Below are positions 44,667 to 55,944 of a stretch of DNA of 64,000 nt, piece after piece. How positions within the stretch are numbered: position 1 is the stretch's first letter; every line of letters begins with the position of its first letter. The notes beneath the pieces were generated by a model that was not told the DNA's origin, searched no databases, and saw only the letters and a list, made by a program, of their open reading frames with translations. The position numbers were made by a program, and so were the translations under genes. This DNA comes from Toxorhynchites rutilus septentrionalis (taxonomy: Eukaryota; Arthropoda; Insecta; Diptera; Culicidae), in contig NC_073746.1 of assembly GCF_029784135.1 (NCBI RefSeq), positions 226,623,882 to 226,687,881 on the forward strand, in the 5' to 3' direction.

Positions 44667-44944
44667 AACAAACCAGCACGAGTTGTGTACTCAATTTTGC
44701 GATTGACTGTACAAGCTTGCTATCCTATTCTAACTCTTGAGCATTTGAATTTGAAGCTTAAGTTTTTCAGAAGAGGTGTGTGCGCCAACAATGCACAATG
44801 GGCCAGGAGATGCATTTAAGTGGAAATTAGCATTTAGAGCTCTACAGTTATTCTTTAGACAAAATCTGTCTCCGACAAAGTTGTTACATACGATAGAGCG
44901 CTCATTCTCGTGTTGCCAAAAATAGGGCGACCAACATTTTCGAT

Positions 44945-45645
44945 AAAATAAAAAATATAACTTTCTTATCTCTATAGATAGAGGTAAACACAGTTCGACA
45001 ATGTTGTAGTCCCAGTTATTTGAGACATCTTTGTAGAACAAAGTTTTTTACTATCTCTTGAAACAACCGATATAGCGCATTTTTTCTAAGTTGCATTAGG
45101 GTCACCATGGAAAAAAAACGTTTTTTTTTGCTCTAACTTTTATATTTCAAATTCTATATACAAAGACTTTTAGAACATTTTAAACTGAAACACAAAAAAT
45201 AACATAATTTTGAAAATCACACATTATGTAGAGTGAACTCTGCTCTTTCAAATGCCCCAATAAACTTTGTTTATGTTTGCCCCAGAAAGAACGGCAAGCA
45301 ATTGAATAGAGCGTATTTTTTGGGAAGAAATATCAATAACTTTGAGTGGAGTTGAGATATTGACAAGTTCTGCATCGAAAAATATTTGTATCAGTATGTT
45401 CTAAAAGTCTTTCGAAGACAGTTTGTATGTAGAATTTGAAATATAAAAGTTAGAGCAAAAAAACAGTTTTTTAATGGTGACCCTAATGCAACTTAGAAAA
45501 AAGGCGCTATATCGGTTATTTCAAAAGATAGAAAAAAACTTTGTTCTACAAAGATGTCTCAAATAACTGCGACTACAACATTGTTGAATTATGTTTACCT
45601 ATATCACTTTTGAACATTTAGTCTGTAGGAAAAATATATAAAGTT
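44945..45645. repeat. foldback element with about 200-bp inverted arms
   Basis: Left arm 44990-45185 and right arm 45400-45605 are inverted copies: GTAAACA...ACAATGTTGTAGTC, GTTATTTGAGACATCTTTGT, AGAACAAAG, AACCGATATAGCGC, AAGTTGCATTAGGGTCACCAT, TCTAACTTTTATATTTCAAA. The central 215 bp are unique. Outer ends AATATAACTTTCTTA/TATATAAAGTTAC suggest the limits. No coding sequence. A long transcript would form an almost perfect double-stranded hairpin. Confidence 0.8.
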
Positions 45646-46260
45646 ACAGTAGGGCAATGTTTTCAATGGCATCATCATGTTAATATTTCATAGACTTCAT
45701 TTCTCAAGATTTTTATTCTATTAGTTTTGTTGTTGTTGAGTGTCATTCTTTGGCATGAACATTTCTCTAGCATTGACTTGCATCGCATAATTCTGTTGAA
45801 CTGCACATAAGTGAATAAGTGAAAAGCTATTATTTGCCACGAGAAAAATCGTTGCTCGGAGCGGCACTGCCTAGGCCACCAGCTTCAATTTGCCTTTGGC
45901 TAACGTGCGGGCGCGAGAGAAACTCCCACCCCTCTGGCAAATTAGTCAACAATTCGCCGTTGGCTCCTCACGCCTGGTTTCAAGGTAGCCCTCGTGTCTT
46001 GCACTGATGTTGTTTTTGATTGCAAATAGTGTGTGTATTTTTAGTTGCACCAAAACAGTGGCGAACGATAACGGGTATTAAACTTGCTGTCGTGAATCTG
46101 GTTCGCTGAATGTATTTTTTTGTTCTTGTGTCACGTTGCTGAGCGGATAGGATTACTGTGGAAGCAATACGGGCCGGAAGGACAATGTGCACTCATCAAT
46201 CATTCAAAATTCAATCCTGTTATTATTTCCGTTTCGCGAACCTTTCCGGATAAGCCTAAA
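45646..46260. other. low-repeat DNA
   Basis: GC-richer, free of recognised transposons. Only short frames. It may be upstream sequence of the candidate exon that follows. Confidence 0.3.
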
Positions 46261-46269
46261 ATCGAAGCC

Positions 46270-46762
46270 GTCGCAGTGTGGGCGCGGTTCGAGCGCTGAT
46301 CGTTCGTTTGTGAGAACAGGAAAGTGATAAGACTTACCGTAACATATTTAGACCGCGAGCCGGATTTCATTGCCCCGCTCATTGTATCTACACTTGGTGG
46401 ATACAGACCGATAGTGTTAGTGCTTTATGTTATTGTGCTTTTTCCGTTTTATAATTCATAGGACTTTTTTTCCTCCTCACGTTCCGATCAAGTGAATAAA
46501 CGAAAAAGGCGATCGAAAACATTGGCAAAAACAAGCACCCAACAAGAGTGGCCGGAAAAACACACAGTACTGCTCGAGTGGAAAATGCTCACAGTGATTG
46601 TTTACCATCGTTGCGCGTCCGTTCGCATCGTTTGAGTGAAACGCAATCCGATAATGTCCGCCGTGAAATTTTTGGTGCGAAAATAAAACAAACGCGTGTG
46701 GAGAGAAAATAGGAGATAACATTTTCCGATCGTCAGCTGACGCAGCGCCAGCAGTAAACGGT
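46270..46762 (+). other. candidate 5' UTR exon with splice donor
   Basis: A unique, moderately GC-rich stretch containing short A-rich spacers, CAGTGATTG-type strings and no long frame, ending CAGCAGTAAACGGTAAGG, where ACG|GTAAGG is a good donor (about 46761). It has the look of a dipteran non-coding first exon, followed by a transposon-laden intron. No TATA/Inr pair at a defined spacing and no downstream coding exon is seen in the window. Transcript evidence would be needed; this is a suggestion only. Confidence 0.25.
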
Positions 46763-47369
46763 AAGGGGAAAGCTGGGATTTTTTTTGCATTTCAGTACAG
46801 AGAAAGAGAGATAGAGAGAGAGTGGGAGCTGATGCCTACATTCTAAGGTGTCGTCAGTGATGCATCAAACGGCTATCCAATTCCAAACTTGTAAGTAAAA
46901 GCTTATCCGCTTCATAGCGATACATAATAACACCCGGAGACGTTTGGCAACTGGTGAGGAAATGTTGAACGATAATTAAATGTGTTTATTTAATTACCAG
47001 GCTTTGAAGATAGAGATAGTTTTATATCAACGTCTTTTTCAGAGATGTTCAAATTTCTCGATCTCATCTATTTTATTTAATTGATGAGCTGGTCTAGTTG
47101 TAAATTTTAGGTGTTTCTCGAACTTTTTCCCTTGAATTGTAGTAGAGTATATTGGATTGCAATGGTATCACAGTTTGTTCAAATTAGTCAGAGAGTTGTG
47201 GGAAAACAATATTTAATTAAATTGATTTATAGAAATTGAAACGAACGATGCAATGAAATATTCAGCACGATGTAAAGCTTGAAAAATATCACAGAATAGC
47301 ATGCGAAATAGAAAGACATATTACGGAGAAACTAGACATTATTGACGTAGTACTTCAGGTTAGATCATG
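46763..47369. other. no feature recognised
   Basis: Begins with a GA-rich tract (46798-46828, AGAGAGAT units), then AT-rich DNA. Confidence 0.35.
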
Positions 47370-47675
47370 TTAATTCAATGCCATACAAATGAGGCATAAA
47401 ATTCTCCATAACTCAAGAACTAATTTGCATAGAACCAAATTTGGCATGTGAAGGTTTTAGGGGACAATAAATGTTTCTATGTTTGTTTGATACTCCTCTC
47501 CCTCTCTAAAGAGGAGGGGGACTGAACAACTCCACAACTAATCAAATGGAATCAAACTTGGCATATAGAGGTTTTAGGGATCGATTAAGGGTTCTATGGT
47601 GGTTCGACACTCCTCCGCCCTCTCTAAGGGGAGGCTACCATACAAATGAAACACATTTATTTTAATTTTTTTTTC
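47370..47675 (+). mobile_element. Helitron body fragment, plus orientation
   Basis: Two diverged units of the Helitron body repeat (AACCAAATTTGGCATGTGAAG, TTCTATG, CTCCCTCTCTAAAGAGG, GCCATACAAATGA). Orientation is opposite to that of the body at 48760-49570, so the two either belong to different insertions or flank a rearrangement. Confidence 0.6.
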
Positions 47676-47869
47676 CAAATTTAAAAAAAAGGCGCCAAGC
47701 GATTATCACATTTTCCTCGCATTGCAAAATTTCCAGAGTGATAAGAAATTGGTATCAAGAGAAGATTGTGAAAATCTTTTACTTGAATTTTGCGCCAATA
47801 AGGACCAAGACCTCTATGATAGAGACATAGAGATAGAGATAGAGATGATACAGAGCTATATATAGAATG

Positions 47870-47985
47870 GCAACAAATTTTACAACAAATCGGTGCATAT
47901 TTGACAATCCGAAGCAGTTTGAAAATAGTTTTGATTTTCACGCAAAAATAATGGATTACTTTTTCCCCAACCAAATATATGCAGA
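47870..47985 (-). mobile_element. mariner terminal fragment
   Basis: TTGGTTGGGGAAAAAGTAAT followed by CCATTATTTTTG, read on the minus strand from 47973, then AAATATGCACCGATTTGTTGT, parallels the left end of the split mariner at 49573 (TTAGGTTGGGGGAAAAGTTA, CCATTATTTTTG, ... ATGCACCA). About 100 bp of one end remain. Confidence 0.65.
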
Positions 47986-48089
47986 TGCAGTAAACCGTCC
48001 ATGATCGTCGATTCAATATGTGATTTAAAATTTACAGCTAAATCTTTTGAAACTACTCCCGGGAGAGGTCGTAGACCGTAGCTTACAAC

Positions 48090-48480
48090 CACCAACGCAT
48101 GATTACGCGAGAAATCGAAAATAAGCCTAGGGTGAATGCTCCCAAACTAGTGGATAGTGTTTCGCGATATGTCTACTTCAAAGAAAGTCAAACAAAACTG
48201 TGCGATAGCGTTCATTGCCAAAATCCTTCGACAAAATCTTCGATTTCTGGTACTTGCTTTCATTTCGTAACCTTAAATCTTCATAAAGAATGGTTCATAC
48301 GGATTTTAGGTCGATTTTTGTGAGATTTCAAGAATTACTTGTGGGCTTGATTCACACCAGTAGGAGCAATTTTGTTTGTCGATTTGAGACGAATATCCGA
48401 TCAGACAAACAGTTGACAATCAATAAATGTATCTCATCCGAAAACATGAAGCGCCCTTCGAGTAACAATAAAACATTTTA
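48090..48480 (-). pseudogene. DD41D-type mariner transposase relic
   Basis: Minus-strand relic parallel to the rosa-like transposase at 28846-30073: EGRFMFSDEIHL (first Asp block), SSPQVILEIS-like (ExPHVI region), NERYRTVLFDFL, then IDISRNTIHWF-like and a C-terminal stretch near 48100 (SYGLRPLPG-like). Many frame changes; second Asp block poorly preserved. It lies between Helitron-derived blocks, as at 28-30 kb. Confidence 0.5.
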
Positions 48481-48811
48481 GTTCTCTGTAGAAAGTTAGA
48501 ACAATTTCTAAATGCCGTGGCAACGTGAAAGCATTCATAATCGAATCACAAGCCTGACGGAGAACGAATGATTGTCAATACCATATTTATAATGACCGCT
48601 ATGATGTTGACAAATTACTATCAATCTTATTGGAAGGTAGTGATTCATTTAGAGATACTTGTTGAAAAAAATATTTTTATTAAATTTTATCGGGTGAATT
48701 TACACATAACACATAACTTCTACATATTTATTTTTTTAAATTATTTTTTTATCGAATGAATATAACAACACATGGCAAATTTGGTTCTATTTGCTTGATT
48801 AGTTCTTGAGT

Positions 48812-49119
48812 TATGGAGATATTTATCTTCTTCTTGAATGGCGTTAACGTTCCGTTCCCTGTGGAACTTTTGCCGTCTCAACGTATTCATTAACTAGCGT
48901 CGTTCATTAATACTTGGTTGAGATTTCTATGCCGAATAACACGCCTTGAATGTACTCTAAAGTGGCAAGCTCTAGAATACGCGTGACCACAGTGCAAGCC
49001 GGAAGAATTTTCTTTGACGAAAAATCCCCCAACCAGAACGGGAATCGAACCCGAACACCCGGCATGATAGTGTGGGACGCTAACCACTCGGCCACGGGTG
49101 CACATATGGAGATATTTAT
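48812..49119 (-). mobile_element. tRNA-derived SINE (family A), copy 3
   Basis: SINE 48827-49104 (278 bp) on the minus strand, with B box GGGTTCGATTCCC and A box GTGGCCGAGTGG intact and a GAAGAAGA tail on the left. Target duplication TATGGAGATATTTAT is at 48812-48826 and 49105-49119, perfect over 15 bp. Inserted into a Helitron body repeat. Confidence 0.92.
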
Positions 49120-49667
49120 GCCTCATTTGTATGGCAGTCCCCTCTTAGAGAGGGGGGAGGATTGTCTAACCTTCATAAAAATATTTATTGCACCCTAAAA
49201 CCTCCACATGCCAAATATGGTTCCGTTTGCTTGCTAAGTTCTTGAGCTATGCAGAAATTTGTGTTTCTTTTATATGGTAGCTCCCCCTTAGAGAGGGGGA
49301 GGAATGTCCAACCTTCATAAAAACTTTTATTGCACCCAAAAACCCCCACATGCGAAATTTGGTTCCGTTTGCTTGCCTAGTTCTTGAGTTATGCAGAAAT
49401 TTGTGTTTCGTTTGTATGGTAGCCCCCTTTAGAGAGGGGGAGGAGTCTCGAACTATCATAAAAAGCTTCTCCGGCCCCGAAAACCCCTACATCTAAATTT
49501 TCAGCTCGATCGGTTCAGTAGTTTCCGAGTCCATAAGAATCAGACAGACAGACAGAAATCCATTTTTATACATTAGGTTGGGGGAAAAGTTATCCATTAT
49601 TTTTGGGTGAAATTCTAAACTGTTTTTAGTATGCTGCGGATTGTCCGATTTGGGCAAATATGCACCA

Positions 49668-50023
49668 TGATTGAGCGAGAGATAAAAAGTATACTATTTA
49701 GTTTGTGAGAACCAACATGTGATCCACAAATAGTTGGAACAGATCCGTCTCTTTCGGTCGCATGATAATGATCGCGCCAACGCGGTCATATATTTAGGGA
49801 TTATCGGAGAATTTTTGTGATCTCTTCTCTCGCAATATAGTTGTGTTGAATTCTGCCGGTCGTCACACAAGTCAGTCGAATAAAGTATCTGTTCGAGTTC
49901 AGTCATCCAGTTTAAATGAACACGGAATAAATTGGTCGTGAATTTTACGGAAGTTTTTAAGTTCAAAGGAGTTGAAGTTTAATTTCTAAAATTCATCCGA
50001 ATCCGAGTATAGCGGCAGAAACA
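49668..50023 (+). repeat. BEL/Pao 5' LTR
   Basis: Starts TGATTGAGCGAG, ends GGCAGAAACA. Same length as the 3' LTR; eight substitutions and no indel between them. Confidence 0.93.
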
Positions 50024-50041
50024 TCGGTCCTTCGAGCCGGA
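50024..50041 (+). promoter_or_regulatory. candidate primer-binding site
   Basis: TCGGTCCTTCGAGCCGGA immediately follows the 5' LTR. It fits the complement of a tRNA 3' end (TGGTCC... pattern, with an extra or changed base at the start). Which tRNA was not determined. Confidence 0.5.
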
Positions 50042-50665
50042 TATCCGGATTATAGATAACGGATCGGATGTTCGGACGAATTATCTGTGGACAATAAGTC
50101 GTATAGAACGCTATTGTGTTCTATTGATCGGACAACAAAACTAATTGTTCGCGGACATTGTGAAAAGTTAATTTTTCCATACAAATTCGGTGAAATTAAA
50201 AGTTGATTAAAAGGAGAAATTTATTCACGATTGCTGGAGTAAACAGCGAATGCTGCTGCTGGGGATCATTTGGAGCAAATATCTGGAGGAGGACTTAGCT
50301 ATTCGAGAGTTTGGAAGGCAGATGACATTGCATAAAAGAATACTCAGAGAAGTACTGCATGAAGAAAGGGAGGTGGTTTGTTGCATGTGACCAACCGTGG
50401 TGTTGAAATAAAATTAAAATAAATAAATAAATGCATGCGAGTTTTATTTCTGGCAAGTAGCAGAGGTTGTATTATTGTATTTCATTCTTCAAAAAATCGT
50501 TGAATTGTTGAATATTTTTCGCTGTTTATTCATACCATTGCTCGTCATTGTCTATCGGAAGTGTCGCGTGAGGTCGCGTGGGTGGAACGTTCGGGTTGAT
50601 CTGTCAATGTATTATTGAAAAGTGATTAATTTCACTTTTCCGGTGCAGTGCAGTGAGAAGTGAAA

Positions 50666-52800
50666 ATGAGTACCAACTTGAGGTCATTACTGAAGAAGGA
50701 GCGTCAATTGCGGGATAGTGTGAATCTAATCAGATTATGGAAAACTTGGAAAACTTGGAAAACTACAGCTCAGAAAGAGATAATCGACAAATCGGTGTGC
50801 GACTTCAGAAGCTGGAGGAAGTAGGAAAGGATTTCCTAGAGACCCGAACAAAAATCGAGATGCTGTTGGGAGATGAGTCAACGAAGTGCGATGTAGAAGA
50901 GACTGCAGAGGCTGAACGCGATAAGGAGAACTTCAGAGTGTTACAGGAGTTTGACGATGAGTTTTGCAACCTCAAGGCAGAACTGCTTGAGTTACAGATG
51001 AGAAAACGGCAAACATTTTACAAAGATGATGAGGGTCCTCAAACAAGGCATTCAAGTGGATCCTTTTCCAAGGTCAAGTATCCTGAAATCAATCTACCGG
51101 TGTTTGGTGGAAAGATCCGTGAGTGGGTAACATTCAGGGACACGTTTCGCAGTCTCATACACAACAACACGCAGTTAACACCAATGGATCGATTCACATA
51201 TCTTCGTTCTTCACTCTCTGGAGATGCCCTCCAGAAAATAAGCTCCATTGAGCAGACAGCAGCTAACTATGAAGTAGCATGGGAGGCATTGGAGAAAATC
51301 TATGAGAATAAGAAACTTATAGTCAAGGCGCATTTGGATTCTTTATTCTCATTGGATGTATTGAAACGGGAAAGCTAAGAGGGATTAAACCACCTCATTA
51401 GCGAGTTCGAAAGAAATATACAGATGCTAGAAAAAATAGGTCAGAAAACCGCAGAATGGAGCACCATTTTGGCATACATGGTAGGGTCAAGACTGGACAC
51501 AGTCACGTTACGTCACTGGGAAACATATCATAATTCTAAGGAAGTTCCCTCATACAACAATCTACTTGAGTTTCTGCGTAATCACTGTGCAGTATTACAG
51601 GCTGTAGCGTCATCAAAACCTAGTAATCCAGATTACCGTCAACCGAAACTATCAGTGTGTCACACCACGTATGGAAAGGGTGTTCGATGCCCATTCTGCA
51701 ACGATTCTTGGCATTCTGCTTTTAAATGTGCTAAATTCCAGAAAATGAAAATTCCTGAGCGAATCGAAGCAGTAGCGAAATACAAACTGTGCCGTAATTG
51801 CCTTCACCCGGGACATTTCTCAAGGACCTGGGAGAAAGTATTGTGCCATCACTGCCAGCAGCGCCACCATTCCATGTTACAAGTAGGACAGGTAAGATCC
51901 CCAGTTCCCTCACCGCAAGTAAGACCCGCGACAATAGACCAACATTTTCGACAGCCAAAATTCACACGCTCGAATCAGATTCAACAAAATCAAACGCCGA
52001 CCAACAATACACCTGTTACGTCTGCCACCTCGCACAGCACACCCACACAACCATGTACAGGTCTGGTCTCTGTAAGTCAAACCTACACCACTTTACCCGT
52101 TACACCCACACACAACATTTTGTTATCAACGGCGCTTGTTAAAGGGACAGATTCTTGTGGAAATTACAAGTTAGCACGAGCACTACTGGACTCTGGGTCC
52201 CAGCATTGCCTCATGACTTCCACATTTTTTGAAAGTTTGCGGTTCAACAAAACTCCATCCTATCTAGTTGTCCAAGGTATCGGATCTAGTCGGTTCACGT
52301 CAACTACAGCAGTCAGTGCAGAAGTAGCAGCCAGAACAAAAACCATATCGCTATATTCTACGAACATGCACTTTTATGTGCTGCCAAGGCTAACTGTATC
52401 GCTGCCAACTTCTAGCTTCAATCCATCGATCCTCAAACTTCCTGAGCCAACGCTATTAGCTGATCCGTTATTTTATAAATCCAGTCCAATCGATATCATT
52501 ATCGGAGCAGAGTATTATTTTAAGCTGTAACGTGAGGGACAACAGAAGGCAACGTCAGAGGGACCTGCAATGCAGAACACGTTATTTGGATGGGTTTCTG
52601 CTGGAAAAATTCCTGAGAATACGTGCGGTCCATCAATGTCTATGGTCCCAGTTAGTGTTTCAATGGACATCCAAGAACAACTGACTAAATTCTGGGAATT
52701 GGAAACGTGTAGATCGAAAACCACTTACTCTCTCGAAGAGACAGCTACGAGGAGTTCTTTGAAAAATCTACAGTACGAGATGGAACCGGGAGATTCATAG
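50666..52800 (+). pseudogene. BEL/Pao gag and protease, broken frame
   Basis: An ATG at 50666 opens a frame that is shifted near 50730, where a 9-bp GGAAAACTT unit is repeated. The main frame continues through 50737-51378 (coiled-coil/DUF1759-like Gag: SKVKYPEINLPVFGG, EWVTFRDTF, LSGDALQKI), a TAA at 51376, then 51424-52530. There, CPFCNDSWHSAFKC is a complete CCHC knuckle; the second, CRNCLHPGHFSRTW, has Trp where the last Cys should be. ALLDSGSQHC (about 52178) is the aspartic-protease site and IDIIIGAEYY its end. A second TAA at 52528 and a shift near 52740 follow. Products would be immature. Confidence 0.9.
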
Positions 52801-52978
52801 TGACGTTACCTAAGAAAAAAATGTTGATTAATCAGGTCCTTCCTGGCTAATATTCGATGAATCCCACTGGCCAATGGGTGGTCAAATTCACGAAGAAGAA
52901 CTAGATCAAACAATTATGGAGAAGAAAAGTGCTGTCATTGCTATTCTGCAATCAACCCCGCCGAGCTAAATATTTAGC
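52801..52978 (+). other. pol deletion junction: RT and RNase H missing
   Basis: The frame TVRDGTGRFIVTLPKKK (just after protease, start of pol) meets, within about 50 bp, SHWPMGG and MEKKSAV, which belong after RNase H and before the integrase zinc finger. No YxDD-type RT motif or RNase H triad is present anywhere in the element. Over 1.5 kb has therefore been lost around 52840-52860. Confidence 0.8.
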
Positions 52979-54498
52979 TTGAAATCATCACTGCCGGATT
53001 TTATTCGTATCGTAGCAATCATCTACCGTTTCCGGTACAATGCTCAAAAGGTTGATCACTCCAGTCGTCGAATAGGAGCAATTACGTATTACGAATATGA
53101 AGAAGCTTTACACAAGGTGGTTCGGCTCTCACAACAGGAGAGTTTTCCGCAGGAAATGGCAGACCTGTCAAATGGTCGTCTGTTGCAATCTTCCTCCCGA
53201 ATCATTTCACTGAATCCAGTTTTAATGAATGGATTAATTTGTGTTGGCGGCCGGCTTAGTCATGCAAACATTGCAAACAGCCGCAAGCATCCGTACGTGA
53301 TAGATCATCGTCATCCATTGGCTGGGATAATACTCACACACTACCATCGCAAGCTGTGTCATGCGGGACAGCAAATATTAGTTTCGGCAGTAAGAGAGCG
53401 CTTCTGGCCCGTGAACGCACGGAATCTGGCACGGAAGGTGATTCACAATTGTGTGGCATGCTTTAGAGCAAAACCAAGAATACACGAGCAACTAATGGCG
53501 GACCTTCCACCAGAAAGAGTGACCCAATGTTCACCGTTCCAAAGAGTTGGAGTAGACTATTGTGGCCCGTTTTATGTGGCTTATCCAAATCGTCGAAGTC
53601 GTCCTGTGAAGAGCTTCGTAGCAGTATATGTATGCCTGGTCGTGAAGGCAGTACACCTTGAGCTTGTGGCGGATCTAACCACACAGGCTTTTCTGGCGTC
53701 TCTAAGAAGATTTGTATCGCGACGTGAAGATTTGTATCGCACATTATTAGACCTAGTCTAATAATGTGCGATAATGCCACCAATTTTGTGGGTGCGAAGC
53801 GAGAACTGCAAGAGCTCCGTAAATTGTTCAATGACCAGCAGTTCCAGGAAACAGTAATGAAGGATGCCGTAGAAAAGGAGATAGAATTCAAATTCATCCC
53901 AGCATGTTCCCCAAATTTTGGTGGACTGTGGGAATCAACTGTGAAATCCTTCAAAACTTTATTTAAACGCACGATAGGAACACATATTTTGAAGTACGAC
54001 GAAATGGTGACGATATTAGCACAAATTGAAGGAATCCTAAATTCGCGTCCGCTCACCCCTTTGAGCAATGATCCAGATGATTTTGAGCCCCTGACACCTG
54101 GGCACTTCCTGATACACAGACCTCTAACCGCAATATCAGAACCAGGATTACAAGGTATTATGGAGAATCGTTTGTCCGCATGGCAAAAAGTTCAGCGTTA
54201 TGTTCAAAGCATGTGGATAAAATGGTCAGAACAGTACTTGTCCAACCTCCACAATCGTACTAAATTGACAAGGCAGAAGGACAACATTGCAGTTGGAACA
54301 ATGGTGGTAATAAAGGAGGACAACACTCCTCCATTAAAGTGGCATCTAGGACGAATGACTGAAATTCACGCTGGACCGGATGGTAACGTACGCGTTGTAA
54401 CAGTGCGAACAAAGTACGGCAGTTTTCGTAGGGCAATCTCGAAAATTTGCATATTGCCTAATCGGGATAATACAGTTTCGGGCGATGGGGAGAACTAG
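52979..54498 (+). pseudogene. BEL/Pao integrase and C-terminal pol domain
   Basis: The first frame (52979-53761) has the pre-integrase SLPDFIRIVAIIYRFRYNAQ, the zinc-binding HYHRKLCHAGQQ with CVACFRAK, and the core's first Asp in VGVDYCGPF. Near 53735-53770 a direct repeat (AGATTTGTATCGC) and a perfect 15-bp-arm palindrome replace the normal codons and bring in a stop. The second frame (53764-54498) resumes with the second Asp in CDNATNFVG and the Glu in GGLWESTVK, then the DUF5641-like C-terminal region (LTPGHFLIHRPL; RKVQRY-like; GRMTEIHAGPDG; AVRVVTVRTKYG-like) ending before the non-coding 3' region. All three catalytic residues exist but not in one frame. Confidence 0.9.
53737..53771. repeat. 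perfect palindrome inside integrase
   Basis: CGCACATTATTAGAC-CTA-GTCTAATAATGTGCG, 15-nt arms and 3-nt spacer, adjacent to a direct duplication of AGATTTGTATCGC. It looks like a templated inverted insertion by strand switching. Confidence 0.85.
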
Positions 54499-55588
54499 GG
54501 CTCCCCCAACGGCGGAGGTCGAGGTCGGCCTCCGCATTTCAGTTAAGTTATGTACCTTATAATTTTTCAAAAAGCTTATCCGTATTTTTTTCTCAGTCTA
54601 TCTCAATCGCAAGCGAATTCGTATTTGAAACCAGTTCCAGAAAACTGAGGTAATCTGTGTTGTTTCGGTGTTGGTTGCATGTTATGTTGCATGAAGCAAG
54701 CAAACAGTTGTGCTAGTGTATCTAGCTACGTCCAGTTCGTCCATTAACATCGGCGTATAACGCCAGCGCATTTGTGCGCCCGATCAAAACAGAAACTTAG
54801 TGCAGCTATTTTGACATTTTGAGGTACCCGTGACGGCACTAGAGGTGAAGAGCGCTATTCATTCTCCAAACATAACAGTTTGATCGTCGTCAAGCATGGC
54901 CAGCTAGTTTCGGCGATCATCTCGTCAACAACGTTTATGACGTCATCTTAAACATCCACCATCGAACAGTCATCATATGCTGCCTTTCGCTAACCCGGAG
55001 GGAACATCAGTGGTGCCAGACGGCATCATTGTGGAGGTCATTGTGGCCTCCGCAGTCCAGGCAAGTCGTTTTCTATTGAATAATTATAGAATAAAAAAGC
55101 CGTTCTTATTCTATATCATAGTAACACAGCAGCAACGCAGAAGCAACACAAGCGGAATGCAATGAGCATCCGTGACAGTCACGAAAATAAAGTCAACATT
55201 ATTAGAAGGTCAAAAGCAGTCCTGGTGTCAAGGAATTCCAACAACGTAAATAATCGGTCCAGTTGAAGCAGCATCCAGAAACAACGGCAGTATCACAGAT
55301 CGCAACAGAAACAGCAGTAACAGAATCAACAACCGTAGTAGCAGCAACACAGTCGCCAACAAATCAGCTGATTTGAAACAAAGGAACAGAGTTCAAGGTC
55401 AACGCAATTCCAGGGACAATAGCGAGAAATAGCAGAAGCAGCCACCACAGGAATACAGCAACGCCAGAACCAGACACAGCAATCGTAGCAGTCTCACTTC
55501 ACAATCAAAACAAACCGAATTGTATAACGGTATCTAGCGTAGAAAAAAAAAGAATTGAAATCGAAGGCATTTCAAGGCGGCCGGCATA
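54499..55588 (+). other. BEL/Pao 3' internal non-coding region
   Basis: From the pol stop to the 3' LTR. Contains a CAG/CAA-rich tract (55125-55500). A possible purine tract (AAAAAAAAAGAATTGAAATC) begins at 55542, somewhat far from the LTR start (55589). No env-like frame recognised. Confidence 0.6.
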
Positions 55589-55944
55589 TGATTGAGCGAG
55601 AGATAAAAAGTATACTGTTTAGTTTGTGAGAACCAACATGTGATCCACAAATAGTTGAAACAGATCCGTCTCTTTCGGTCGCATGATAATGATCGCGCCA
55701 ACGCGGTCATAGATTCAGGGATTATCGGAGAATTTTTGTGATCTCTTCTCTCGCAATATAGTTGTGTTGAATTCTGCCGGTCGTCACACAAGTCAATTGA
55801 ATAAAGTATCTGTTCGAGTTCAGTCATCCAGTTTAAATGAACACGGAATAAATTGGTCGTGAATTTTACGGAAGTTTTTAAGTTCAAAGGAGCTGAAGTT
55901 TAATTTCTAAAATTCGTCCGAATCCGAGTATAGCGGCAGAAACA
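55589..55944 (+). repeat. BEL/Pao 3' LTR
   Basis: Colinear with the 5' LTR, same ends TGATTGAGCGAG and GGCAGAAACA, followed by the duplicated CACCA. Confidence 0.93.

Noticed and set aside
54977..55165. Short frame as an env or accessory gene of the BEL element
   Set aside because: 62 codons, no signal peptide or membrane segment, followed by low-complexity DNA.
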